A stretch of 64,000 nucleotides of DNA from Thalassovita mangrovi (GTDB lineage Bacteria > Pseudomonadota > Alphaproteobacteria > Rhodobacterales > Rhodobacteraceae), in assembly GCF_009857745.1 (NCBI RefSeq), contig NZ_WWEN01000011.1, forward strand, positions 62,001-126,000, given 5' to 3'. The notes under the pieces were generated by a model. That model did not search any database, had not been told where the DNA came from, and saw only the letters and a list, made by a program, of their open reading frames with translations. Made by a program: the position numbers and the translations under genes. Shown here in pieces: positions 26,190 to 33,690 of the stretch; within the stretch, counting starts at the first letter, position 1; the number at the start of each line of letters is the position of its first letter.

Positions 26190-26597
26190 TCAGCGCAGCA
26201 CATGCACCGCGCATTTGGCGTGACGCACCACCTGGGTGGCGGTGCTGCCCAGCAGCAGGTTCTGCATGCCCGGCCGGTGCGAGGCGATCACGATGCAGTC
26301 GACGCCGTTATCTTCGGCGTAATCGACGATGGTCCGGCCCGAATGGCCGTCGACCACGCGAATTTCGGTGTTCTTCATGTCGCCCGCGATCTTCGCCAGT
26401 TCCTCGGCGATGGATTTCTGCGCGTTGTCGTGGAAATCCTTCGGGATATAGGTCAGGGCATAGCCCGGCACCTCTTCCATCACGTGCAGCAGGGTAATCT
26501 TGCCGGTTTCCGAGCGGATCGCCTCGGCGATCTGCAGCGCGCCGGTCGAATCGCGGCCCTCATCGAACGATACCGGGACCAGGACATTTTCATACAT
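26190..26597 (-). CDS. Universal stress protein (UspA family)
   Basis: 135-aa single-domain protein of the adenine-nucleotide-binding alpha-hydrolase fold. The start at 26597 has AGGAGG upstream. The C-terminal ATP-loop pattern (ASHRPGMQNLLLGSTATQVV) fits the nucleotide-binding Usp type, G-x2-G-x9-G(S/T). FNR-family boxes often precede such genes, and a one-mismatch box is found 53 bp upstream here. It is likely induced by oxygen limitation or stasis. Confidence 0.9.
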   Translation of the reverse strand: MYENVLVPVSFDEGRDSTGALQIAEAIRSETGKITLLHVMEEVPGYALTYIPKDFHDNAQKSIAEELAKIAGDMKNTEIRVVDGHSGRTIVDYAEDNGVDCIVIASHRPGMQNLLLGSTATQVVRHAKCAVHVLR

Positions 26598-26649
26598 CAG
26601 GTTTCCTCCTTTGCTGGGCCCACTGTGGCACAGCGGGATTCGCCCGACT

Positions 26650-26663
26650 TTGATACAGGTCAG
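26650..26663. promoter_or_regulatory. FnrL-like box before the usp gene
   Basis: On the minus strand CTGAC-CTGT-ATCAA; it matches the FNR form TTGAC-N4-ATCAA with one mismatch. It lies 53 bp upstream of the usp start codon. Confidence 0.45.
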
Positions 26664-26798
26664 GATCGCAGCGCAAAGCTTTTGCAAAAAATCCCTTAAA
26701 TTAATCCCCTGCCCGCCGTTTCTATCAGTAACCGCCCGGAAACAGCGAAAAATTTCTGTGTTTTTAAGTGTATACCTGTTCTTGAAGAAAGGTTTCCG

Positions 26799-27188
26799 AT
26801 GACCATGAACCGAGCCTTGATCGGTTGGGGCGCGGCCCTGTCCTGCCTGACCGCCGCTATTGTTCTGCGTCATGAAATCGGGGATCTGATGGCCCCTCCG
26901 CCGGAACGGATCCAGGCCGAGATCCGGCTCGACAATCATTGCAAACTGCAGGAGCGCAGCTTCGTCGTGCGCGACCTGGACACCGGCAATTACGCGATTT
27001 TCCGGCAAGGCGTGGCCAAGCTGCGCACGATGGAGCGCAACCGGGTCAGGATCGAATTCGCGCCGCGCTATACGGCGACGGGGGCGGAATTGTCGATGCC
27101 GTCCTATCCGGCGGAACCCAAGATGACGATGGCCGCCTATTGCTACAGCCGGGGCAACTGGCTCAAGGATCTGTTCACCCGGCATTGA
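26799..27188 (+). CDS. Small membrane-anchored protein, paralogue 1
   Basis: 129 aa. An N-terminal hydrophobic helix (residues 5-24) acts as signal or anchor; the rest would be periplasmic. It shares order and key residues with the protein at 28240: I(Q)A-x-I-x-L-x-NHC, FVVRDL-x-TG-x-YA-x-FR-x-GVA-x-LRT-x-ERNR-x-RIE, and a C-terminal M-T-M-x-A-x-C. Two cysteines are conserved and may pair. No known family comes to mind. GAAAGG precedes the ATG. Confidence 0.7.
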   Translation: MTMNRALIGWGAALSCLTAAIVLRHEIGDLMAPPPERIQAEIRLDNHCKLQERSFVVRDLDTGNYAIFRQGVAKLRTMERNRVRIEFAPRYTATGAELSMPSYPAEPKMTMAAYCYSRGNWLKDLFTRH

Positions 27189-27216
27189 GCGCGGCCGGGA
27201 CTGGCCGGGGGGCGGT

Positions 27217-27531
27217 TCAGCCGCCGGTTTCCTCGGCGACCCAGGCTTCGTAATCGGCATTGGCCTGCAGCAGGTGGCGCAGGATCGGCGGCATGTCATA
27301 GGGATGCAGCGCCAGGATGGCGGTTTCGACCTGGGTTTCCAGGTCGGGCCGGGTGATCAGGGAAAGCGGGATTTCTTCGCTGTAATCGACGCCGTCCTCG
27401 GCCCGGTAATGGGTTTCGACCGGTTGGTGGATGGTGGCGCGGGCGACCAACCCGCGCACGATCAGGTCGTCGGCGATATCGGTGGCGGCGTCCAGGTTGG
27501 GGCAGTTGACGGTAAATCTGAGGATGGGCAA
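27217..27531 (-). CDS. cutA: Divalent cation tolerance protein CutA
   Basis: 104-aa trimeric ferredoxin-like protein tied to tolerance of copper and other divalent cations, although its biochemical role is unsettled. The family features are NCPNLDAATDIADDLI, the GLVARATIHQPVETHYRAEDG stretch and HPYDMPPI. The start is TTG at 27531, with GGAG 7 bases upstream and no ATG or GTG in frame nearby. Confidence 0.88.
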   Translation of the reverse strand: MPILRFTVNCPNLDAATDIADDLIVRGLVARATIHQPVETHYRAEDGVDYSEEIPLSLITRPDLETQVETAILALHPYDMPPILRHLLQANADYEAWVAEETGG

Positions 27532-27599
27532 GGGCGGCTCCGGAAATTTGGGTCGGGGCGCAGTTTGGCAGCGCCGGGGGCGCGGTCAAGCCCCTGCCG

Positions 27600-28082
27600 T
27601 CAGTCGCCGAAATGCAGCCGGCGCAGGGCGCGCTTGCCGTCGCCTTGCAGCGTGACCACGAAGAGATCGCCGTATTCCAGCGGCGGATCGCCCGGCGCAT
27701 CGAGATCCTGCCACAGGGTTTTCAGGTTCGCCTTGTTGCCGACCCAGACGACGGTGCCGCCAGGATGGGCCGAGGTCATCCGCCCGGCGGCGGTTTCGAC
27801 GGCGATGGTGCGGACCCGCAGCCCGGTGGCGCGGGCCAGCGGCGCGGCGGTATCGAGGTTGCGCTTGATATCGGGGGCATAGATCGCGTCGATGTCGTAT
27901 CCGGCAAGCGCGGCGGGCAGCGCCGCGGCGCGTTTTTGCCCCTTGTCCGACAGGTCGTTGCCGAACCGGTCGGCGTGGCGCAGGGCGATCACGGTGGTCG
28001 TGGCGCCCGGCGGCACCGCGCGCGGCGCGCAGGCGGACAGCAGCAGGGCGATGGCGGTCAGGATGAAGCGGTGCCGGGTCAT
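27600..28082 (-). CDS. Lipoprotein of the histidine phosphatase superfamily
   Basis: 160 aa. The signal sequence ends in a lipobox (LLSAC, C18), so the mature protein would be lipid-anchored. The catalytic motif RHAD (R35-H36, D38) starts the phosphohistidine fold; a late histidine expected of the family is less clear, and the protein is short. Activity is therefore possible but unproven. It is divergent from the small secreted protein at 28240. Confidence 0.75.
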   Translation of the reverse strand: MTRHRFILTAIALLLSACAPRAVPPGATTTVIALRHADRFGNDLSDKGQKRAAALPAALAGYDIDAIYAPDIKRNLDTAAPLARATGLRVRTIAVETAAGRMTSAHPGGTVVWVGNKANLKTLWQDLDAPGDPPLEYGDLFVVTLQGDGKRALRRLHFGD

Positions 28083-28239
28083 TGGGGCCTCCCTCGTGGC
28101 TCGGGAGCAGTGTGGACGGTTGTGCAGGGATCTGTCCAGGGGGGCGGAGAGCGGCGCATTTCTCACATTTTTCGGATTTTCACCGTTGCAGGGTTAAGCG
28201 CCGGTATCAACGCCGGTCGAGCAGAGGGAACGAAACAGC

Positions 28240-28614
28240 ATGAAAGCCGCCCTTATCGGGCTTGCCCTGGTTTGCGTGATCACCCTGGCCGGGTATGGCC
28301 TGCGCGATGACATCGGCGGGGTCCTGGGGATCAAACACGATCCGATCCAGGCCCGCATCACCCTGCGCAACCATTGCAACGTGACCGACCGGGCCTTCGT
28401 GGTGCGGGACCTGAAAACCGGCCATTACGCGTCGTTCCGCGGCGGCGTGGCCACGTTGCGGACGGTCGAGCGCAACCGGCTGCGGATCGAGATATCGCCG
28501 CGCTTCACCGATGTGAACCTGACCACGCAATCGGCCCCGGCGCGGGAACGGATGACGATGACCGCCAAATGCACCAGCAAGAACTGGGACAAGGGGTATT
28601 TCGCGAAGGATTGA
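28240..28614 (+). CDS. Small membrane-anchored protein, paralogue 2
   Basis: 124 aa with an N-terminal hydrophobic helix (residues 3-19). It is homologous to the product of 26799: the same NHC, FVVRDL-x-TG-x-YA, GVA-x-LRT-x-ERNR, and C-terminal MTMTA-x-C elements. The two copies lie about 1.05 kb apart in the same orientation, separated by cutA and the phosphatase gene on the other strand. The function is unknown. Confidence 0.7.
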   Translation: MKAALIGLALVCVITLAGYGLRDDIGGVLGIKHDPIQARITLRNHCNVTDRAFVVRDLKTGHYASFRGGVATLRTVERNRLRIEISPRFTDVNLTTQSAPARERMTMTAKCTSKNWDKGYFAKD

Positions 28615-28649
28615 GGGGAGCCGGGGTGAGGCTCGGCCTGCGGTGGGGT

Positions 28650-28672
28650 GGTGGGGTGAAACCCCACCCTAC
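28650..28672. repeat. Solitary REP arm of the RAYT family
   Basis: GGTGGGGT-gaa-ACCCCACC followed by CTAC is identical in core to the right arm of B1 (21865-21887). No left partner is obvious. It is about 36 bp after the paralogue-2 gene, 6 kb from the RAYT gene. Confidence 0.8.
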
Positions 28673-28860
28673 GGATTTCGGCGAGGGGTTCGCGTGGGGC
28701 GGAAATCCGGCAAGGATGGGAAATCCAGCCAAATCTTCGATTTGGCAGCGTCTGAGCCGCCCCCGTCAAACCGGAGGTTTACCAAAGGACAAAGCGGCGG
28801 GCCTTTTACGCCCCTCCTCGGTTCGGTCGCTACCTAGCCGGATGGCAATGGGCCCCAAAA

Positions 28861-28886
28861 AAAGGCGGCCCGGAGGCCGCCTTCTG
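28861..28886 (-). terminator. ettA terminator
   Basis: GGCGGCC (28864-28870) and GGCCGCC (28875-28881) pair around a 4-nt loop; on the minus strand a run of seven T follows (28857-28863 complement). It starts directly after the ettA stop codon. Confidence 0.8.
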
Positions 28887-28887
28887 T

Positions 28888-30543
28888 TCACCGCGTGAAC
28901 TTCTTGTACTTGAGCCGTTTCGGCTCCAGCGCGTCCGGGCCGAGGCGGCGCTTCTTGTCTTCCTCGTATTCCTCGAAGTTGCCTTCGAACCATTCGACAT
29001 GGGCGTCGCCCTCGAAGGCGAGGATGTGGGTACAGATCCGGTCGAGGAAGAAGCGGTCGTGCGAGATGACCACGGCGCAGCCGGCGAAATCGACCAGAGC
29101 GTCTTCCAGCGCGCGGAGGGTTTCGACGTCCAAATCGTTGGTCGGTTCGTCGAGCAGCAGCACGTTGCCGCCTTCCTTCAGCAGCCGGGCCATGTGGACG
29201 CGGTTGCGTTCACCGCCCGACAGCAGCGACAGTTTCTTCTGCTGGTCGCCGCCCTTGAAGTTGAACGACGAGCAATAGGCGCGGGAATTGACCTGGGCGT
29301 CGCCCAGTTCGATGAGTTCCGCGCCGCCGGAGATCGCTTCCCACACGGTGTCGTTGTCGTTCAGGTCGTCGCGGGATTGGTCGACGTAGCTGAGCTTCAC
29401 CGTGTCGCCGTATTCCACCGTACCCTCGTCGGGCTGTTCCTGGCCGGTCAGCATGCGGAACAGCGTGGTCTTACCGGCGCCGTTGGGGCCGATGACGCCG
29501 ACGATGCCGCCGGGGGGCAGGTCGAAGGACAGGCCCTCGATCAGGAGCTTGTCGCCCATGTGTTTCTTCAGCCCGTTGACCTCGATCACCTTCGAGCCGA
29601 GGCGCGGGCCGTTGGGGATGACGATCTGGGCGCGGGTGATCTTTTCGCGCTCGGACTGGTTTGCCAGGTCGTTATAGGCCGCGATCCGGGCCTTGGATTT
29701 CGACTGGCGCGCCTTGGCGCCCTGGCGAATCCAGTCCAATTCGCGTTCCAGCGTCTTCTGCCGCGCCTTGTCTTCCTTGGCCTCGTGCTGCAGCCGCTTG
29801 GCCTTCTGTTCCAGCCAGTTGGAATAGTTGCCCTCGTAGGGGATGCCGCGGCCGCGGTCGAGTTCGAGAATCCAGCCGGTGATGTCGTCGAGGAAATAGC
29901 GGTCGTGGGTGACGATCAGAATCGTGCCCTTGTAATCGATCAGGTGCTGCTGCAGCCAGGCGATGGTTTCCGCGTCGAGGTGGTTGGTCGGTTCATCGAG
30001 CAGCAGCATGTCGGGCGATTCCAGCAGCAGCTTGCACAGCGCCACCCGGCGCTTTTCACCGCCCGAGAGCGAGGTCACGTCGGCATCGTCGGGCGGGCAG
30101 CGCAGCGCCTCCATCGAGATGTCGACCTGGCTGTCGAGATCCCACAGGTTCTGCGCGTCGATTTCATCCTGCAGCTTGGCCATTTCGTCGGCGGTCTCGT
30201 CCGAATAGTTCATCGCCAGGTCGTTGTAGCGATCCAGGATGGCCTTCTTTTCGGCCACGCCCAGCATGACGTTGCCGCGCACGTCGAGATTGGGGTCGAG
30301 TTCGGGTTCCTGCGGCAGGTAGCCCACCTTGGCGCCCTCGGCGGCCCAGGCTTCGCCGGTGTAATCCTTGTCCATCCCGGCCATGATGCGCATCAGGGTC
30401 GATTTACCGGCGCCGTTGACGCCGACGACGCCGATTTTCACCCCGGGCAGGAAGTTCAGGTTGATGTTATCGAAACATTTCTTGCCGCCCGGATAGGTCT
30501 TGGACACTCCGGACATGTGGTAGACATACTGGTAAGAGGCCAT
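28888..30543 (-). CDS. ettA: Energy-dependent translational throttle protein EttA
   Basis: ABC-F ATPase that binds the ribosomal E site and gates the first steps of elongation according to the ATP/ADP ratio. The 551-aa protein has two nucleotide-binding domains (Walker A GVNGAGKST and GPNGAGKTT, signatures LSGGEKRRV and LSGGERNRV, Walker B MLLLDEPTNHLD and VLLLDEPTNDLD) with a charged linker between them. Its length and the family-specific start SYQYVYHM distinguish it from Uup or YbiT. No transmembrane partner, as expected. Confidence 0.96.
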   Translation of the reverse strand: MASYQYVYHMSGVSKTYPGGKKCFDNINLNFLPGVKIGVVGVNGAGKSTLMRIMAGMDKDYTGEAWAAEGAKVGYLPQEPELDPNLDVRGNVMLGVAEKKAILDRYNDLAMNYSDETADEMAKLQDEIDAQNLWDLDSQVDISMEALRCPPDDADVTSLSGGEKRRVALCKLLLESPDMLLLDEPTNHLDAETIAWLQQHLIDYKGTILIVTHDRYFLDDITGWILELDRGRGIPYEGNYSNWLEQKAKRLQHEAKEDKARQKTLERELDWIRQGAKARQSKSKARIAAYNDLANQSEREKITRAQIVIPNGPRLGSKVIEVNGLKKHMGDKLLIEGLSFDLPPGGIVGVIGPNGAGKTTLFRMLTGQEQPDEGTVEYGDTVKLSYVDQSRDDLNDNDTVWEAISGGAELIELGDAQVNSRAYCSSFNFKGGDQQKKLSLLSGGERNRVHMARLLKEGGNVLLLDEPTNDLDVETLRALEDALVDFAGCAVVISHDRFFLDRICTHILAFEGDAHVEWFEGNFEEYEEDKKRRLGPDALEPKRLKYKKFTR

Positions 30544-30743
30544 CAGGATCGCTCCGTTGCAGGGAATTCACGTTGGACGGTGTGATAGCGGAGTGCAGGG
30601 GTGGGGGCAATCGTTGAAGGTGAGAGGAACAGGTAGCCCCCGAGAGTGCCACTAGCATACGCCGCAGAGCCACCACCTATGATTTACTTGAATATACAGA
30701 AAAAGCTTGAGATTGTTCGAGCGATTGATTTCAGGAAACATGT

Positions 30744-31325
30744 ATGCAGATCCGGATTTTCGCAGTCATCGCAACCCTTATGGCCGCCCCAGCATTGGCG
30801 GACATCAACATCAAAAACATCGAAGCCGAGGGCAATCTCGCTCCAACACAAAATGCGGGGTGCATCGCGATGACGAGCGCAGCGGCTGATCTGTCACCCG
30901 CCGATTTATCGCTGAGTATCATGGCATGCTATCGGAAAGGACAAGACAAGCGCGCTGCGAAGTTGCTGGCCCTGCTATATGCGCGCGGGCGGTTTGATGC
31001 AGCCCGCGTTACGGACAAGACGGCACATCAGGCAATAGAGGTTTTGGTAATCAACCTTACCAATGAAGGAGGGCCGGATTGGCAAGGCCGGATGAATACG
31101 GCCTTCACTCCGATGACCGAAACCGGCTCTTCCGCGCATCGCGCGCTGTGCCGTGACCTTGCGAAACTGCAGGCGCCGCAGCATTCGCCACGCTACATGA
31201 TCCAGCACGGGATCAAGGCGATCACCGGAAAGGGCCCGAACCCACTGGTGGCCAATTTCGACGCTGAGGAAACTTGGAGCTGGGTTGTGAACAGCTACAT
31301 GCGCTGCGCCGATAGCGGGTCGTGA
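30744..31325 (+). CDS. Secreted hypothetical protein
   Basis: 193 aa. The signal peptide is clear (residues 1-19, cleavage after PALA). The mature protein has five cysteines and is mainly helical; a segment around residues 57-83 (LSIMACYRKGQDKRAAKLLALLYARGRFDAARV) looks like a single TPR or Sel1-type helical hairpin. No family recognised. AGGAAA precedes the ATG. The G+C content is visibly lower than in neighbouring housekeeping genes. Confidence 0.65.
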   Translation: MQIRIFAVIATLMAAPALADINIKNIEAEGNLAPTQNAGCIAMTSAAADLSPADLSLSIMACYRKGQDKRAAKLLALLYARGRFDAARVTDKTAHQAIEVLVINLTNEGGPDWQGRMNTAFTPMTETGSSAHRALCRDLAKLQAPQHSPRYMIQHGIKAITGKGPNPLVANFDAEETWSWVVNSYMRCADSGS

Positions 31326-31381
31326 TCCTCTGCACATCGTCGGTAACGCAACAAGTTGAGTGAGTGTTTTTTCTATAGAGA

Positions 31382-31411
31382 TTTGCGCCCGGTCCCGGGA
31401 GTGGGCGCAAA
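31382..31411. terminator. Hairpin between two convergent secreted-protein genes
   Basis: TTTGCGCCC (31382-31390) pairs with GGGCGCAAA (31403-31411) around 12 nt. It lies between the convergent genes ending at 31325 and 31433 and could end both transcripts; the T runs are short. Confidence 0.5.
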
Positions 31412-31432
31412 CCAGAAGCACCGGGTGCAGCT

Positions 31433-31966
31433 TTAGTTGCGCAGTGCCCGCAGCAATTTCTGAAGCATCGAAGGTTCGGTGATTTGAATCCTTTCGCGTT
31501 CGATCCGATCTGCGATCCGATCTCCAGCGGCCCTCGCTGCCTTCTGCCCCGCGATTGCGCCTTGCTTGGCACTGAATTCCATAAGTTCGGGTGTCTTCTT
31601 TAGAAGAGCTCTGCCGGGCGAGCTTTCATAGAAGCTGCGGATACCTGTGAGATCATCGGAAGAAAAGTTTGTAAGATAATAATCGACCATCGCCTTTTGC
31701 ATATCCAACGTAATTTCCGCTAACATTTCCTCGATAACGATTTTCGTGAAAGCCTCAGGATCGGATATTTGAATTCCGATGTTGCGCAGTTGGTTTTCCA
31801 TAGCATTTGCAATTATGGGGCCCTGCACCCGGAAAGCAGCCTGAAATAATTCATCCGTGACCGTGACCTCGGCAATCCGGGTCGCGTCTTCTGTTGCATC
31901 AGATAGAACTACGGTCGGTGCGCTGAAAGCCGTGAAAGCAGCGAGCAGAAGATATTTATGGGTCAA
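31433..31966 (-). CDS. Secreted DUF2059 domain protein
   Basis: 177 aa if started at TTG 31966, which has GGAG seven bases upstream and is followed at once by a signal peptide (KYLLLAAFTAFSAPTVVLS). Starting from the ATG at 32038 would bury that signal 24 residues inside. The mature part has the DUF2059 pattern DYYLTNFSSDDLTGIRSFYESSPGRALLKKTPELM (about residues 96-130). The function of the family is unknown; proteins are periplasmic. Confidence 0.7.
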   Translation of the reverse strand: MTHKYLLLAAFTAFSAPTVVLSDATEDATRIAEVTVTDELFQAAFRVQGPIIANAMENQLRNIGIQISDPEAFTKIVIEEMLAEITLDMQKAMVDYYLTNFSSDDLTGIRSFYESSPGRALLKKTPELMEFSAKQGAIAGQKAARAAGDRIADRIERERIQITEPSMLQKLLRALRN

Positions 31967-32040
31967 AGAGGAGCTCCAGATTGAACGACCTATAAATTCT
32001 ACTATCTGGAGATAGGCGGCCGGAAAATCAATCTCCACCT

Positions 32041-32916
32041 TTAAATTGATTTCTCGAAGAAATGATCCGGGTAGGGGTCGTCGTTGAAGCGGTCGATCTC
32101 GGTCCAGCCGGAATTGCGGTAGAGCGCGACCGCCTCGGGCAGGGCCGAGTTGGTGTCGAGCCGCAGCAGCGCGATGCCGAGGTCGCGGGCGGCGGTTTCG
32201 GCGGCGTCCATCAACCGGCGTGCCATGCCGAGGCCGCGGGCGGCGGGGGAGACCCAGAGGCGCTTGATTTCGGCATAGCCCTTATCGGTGCCCTTCAGCC
32301 CGACGCAGCCCAGCGGCAACCCGTCGGAGCGGGCGATCAGGAAGGTGCCGCGCGGGGGCATCATGTCGGTGACTTCGGGATCGCGGCTGAGATTGACGTC
32401 GAAGCCGGTCTCAAAACGGCGGCCCAGTTCGGCGTAATATTCGGAGAGGCAGTAAACGGCGTCGGTGCTGCGCGGATCGGCCTCGGTCAGGTCCACCCGG
32501 TCGCGGCCAAGGGCCGAGGCGACCAGGTCCATCGCGGCCAGCAAAGCCTCGGGGCGCGGGTGGCGGTCCAAAAGGGCACGGGCGCGGTCGTCGGACAGCG
32601 CGTTATAGGCGGCCTGTTCCGCCCTGCCCTGTTCGGTCAGCACCGCGATGCGGCGGCGGCCATCGGCGGGGTCCTTTTCCAGCGCGATCAGCCCGTCGTC
32701 CTGCAGGGTCTTCAGGAAGCGGCTGAGCAGCGCCTTTTCCAGGTCGAGGTAATCGCGGATCTTTTCCAGATCGGTGCCGTCCGGGCCGATGGCGTGCAGC
32801 ACCCGCGCCGGTCCCAGAGGGCGGCCCCGGCCGAGGAAGGACTGGTCCAGCGCACCGGTTTCACGGGTGACGGCGCGGTTGAAGCGGCGGATGCGGGCGA
32901 CGGGGTCTTGCGGCAT
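32041..32916 (-). CDS. MarR-type regulator fused to a GNAT acetyltransferase
   Basis: Two-domain protein of 291 aa. Residues 1-135 form a MarR winged helix (VLHAIGPDGTDLEKIRDYLDLEKALLSRFLKTLQDDGLI then the wing DPADGRRR); residues 140-291 form a GNAT domain with the acetyl-CoA loop SPAARGLGMARRLM. Such fusions may acetylate a small ligand and sense it. An inverted repeat GTTTAC-N4-GTAAAC lies 5 bp before the start codon, probably an autoregulatory operator that also overlooks the divergent nadD. The substrate is not deducible. Confidence 0.88.
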   Translation of the reverse strand: MPQDPVARIRRFNRAVTRETGALDQSFLGRGRPLGPARVLHAIGPDGTDLEKIRDYLDLEKALLSRFLKTLQDDGLIALEKDPADGRRRIAVLTEQGRAEQAAYNALSDDRARALLDRHPRPEALLAAMDLVASALGRDRVDLTEADPRSTDAVYCLSEYYAELGRRFETGFDVNLSRDPEVTDMMPPRGTFLIARSDGLPLGCVGLKGTDKGYAEIKRLWVSPAARGLGMARRLMDAAETAARDLGIALLRLDTNSALPEAVALYRNSGWTEIDRFNDDPYPDHFFEKSI

Positions 32917-32920
32917 GATC

Positions 32921-32949
32921 GTTTACCTTTGTAAACCTTTTTGATTTAC
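32921..32949. promoter_or_regulatory. Candidate operator of the HTH-GNAT gene
   Basis: GTTTAC-cttt-GTAAAC (32921-32936) is a perfect 6-bp inverted repeat; a third similar half-site GATTTAC follows at 32943-32949. The sites cover the region between the divergent HTH-GNAT and nadD genes. Autorepression is the usual mode for MarR proteins. Confidence 0.55.
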
Positions 32950-33026
32950 CTAAGACAACCTTTTTGCGGCGTCAAGCGGTGCCTTGCCCATTGACAGCGC
33001 AAGCCGCGAAAGGCCAAGGAAACGCA

Positions 33027-33626
33027 ATGCGTTACGAATTGCCATATGCACGTGCCGGACAGGTGATCGGGCTGCTGGGCGGGTCCTTCGATCCGGCCCA
33101 TGAAGGCCATGCCCATATCACCCGCGAGGCGCTGAAACGGTTCGGGCTGGATCAGGTCTGGTGGCTGGTCAGCCCCGGCAACCCGTTGAAAGCAAAGGGG
33201 CCTGCCGATCTGACCCGGCGGATGGAACAGGCACGTCAGGTGATGGATCATCCGCGCGTGAAGATCAGCGATTTCGAGGCGCAGACCGGCACCCGCTACA
33301 CCGCGCAGACGATCGCCAAGCTGCAGCAGCAGCGGCCCGACCTGAATTTCGTCTGGCTGATGGGGGCCGACAACCTGGTGCAGTTCGACCAGTGGCAGGA
33401 CTGGCAGGAAATCATGACCCGGGTGCCGGTCGGCGTGCTGGCGCGGCCCCGGCGGCGGATATCGGCGCGGTCGTCGAAAACGGCGCGGGTGTTCCGCAAA
33501 TACCGGCTGGATGCGTCGGACAGCCAGCTGCTGGGCCATTGCCCGCCGCCCTGCTGGTGCTTCCTCAACGTGCCGCTTGTTGCGCTGTCTTCAACAATGA
33601 TCCGTGAGCGCGGCGATTGGGACTGA
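33027..33626 (+). CDS. nadD: Nicotinate-nucleotide adenylyltransferase
   Basis: Makes deamido-NAD from nicotinate mononucleotide and ATP. The start at 33027 (AAGGA upstream) gives 199 aa. The nucleotidyltransferase motif [11 protein letters not shown] is at residues 18-28 and the second motif SSTMIRER near the C-terminus. Together with nadK at 15.6 kb it covers NAD(P) synthesis, but the two are not linked in an operon. It is followed 64 bp on by dacB. Confidence 0.94.
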   Translation: MRYELPYARAGQVIGLLGGSFDPAHEGHAHITREALKRFGLDQVWWLVSPGNPLKAKGPADLTRRMEQARQVMDHPRVKISDFEAQTGTRYTAQTIAKLQQQRPDLNFVWLMGADNLVQFDQWQDWQEIMTRVPVGVLARPRRRISARSSKTARVFRKYRLDASDSQLLGHCPPPCWCFLNVPLVALSSTMIRERGDWD

Positions 33627-33690
33627 TGCGGCAACGGCGCGCGGTTGGTTCCGCTTGCCGCTGAGGCGCGTCGCGGGTTAGGATTCCCGC

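Noticed and set aside
26681-26688. TTTGCAAA near the usp gene as a further ScfR site
   Set aside because: A single palindromic octamer in an A+T-rich patch is expected by chance, and neither neighbour is linked to acyl-CoA metabolism.
28728-28746. Hairpin GCCAAATC-ttc-GATTTGGC as terminator
   Set aside because: A neat 8-bp stem but no T run on either strand and more than 110 bp from the preceding gene end; no role could be supported.
30600-30650. tRNA-like or small RNA pattern GGGGGC ... GCCCCC upstream of the secreted protein at 30744
   Set aside because: No anticodon, T-loop or cloverleaf arms could be drawn; only the two short G and C runs match.
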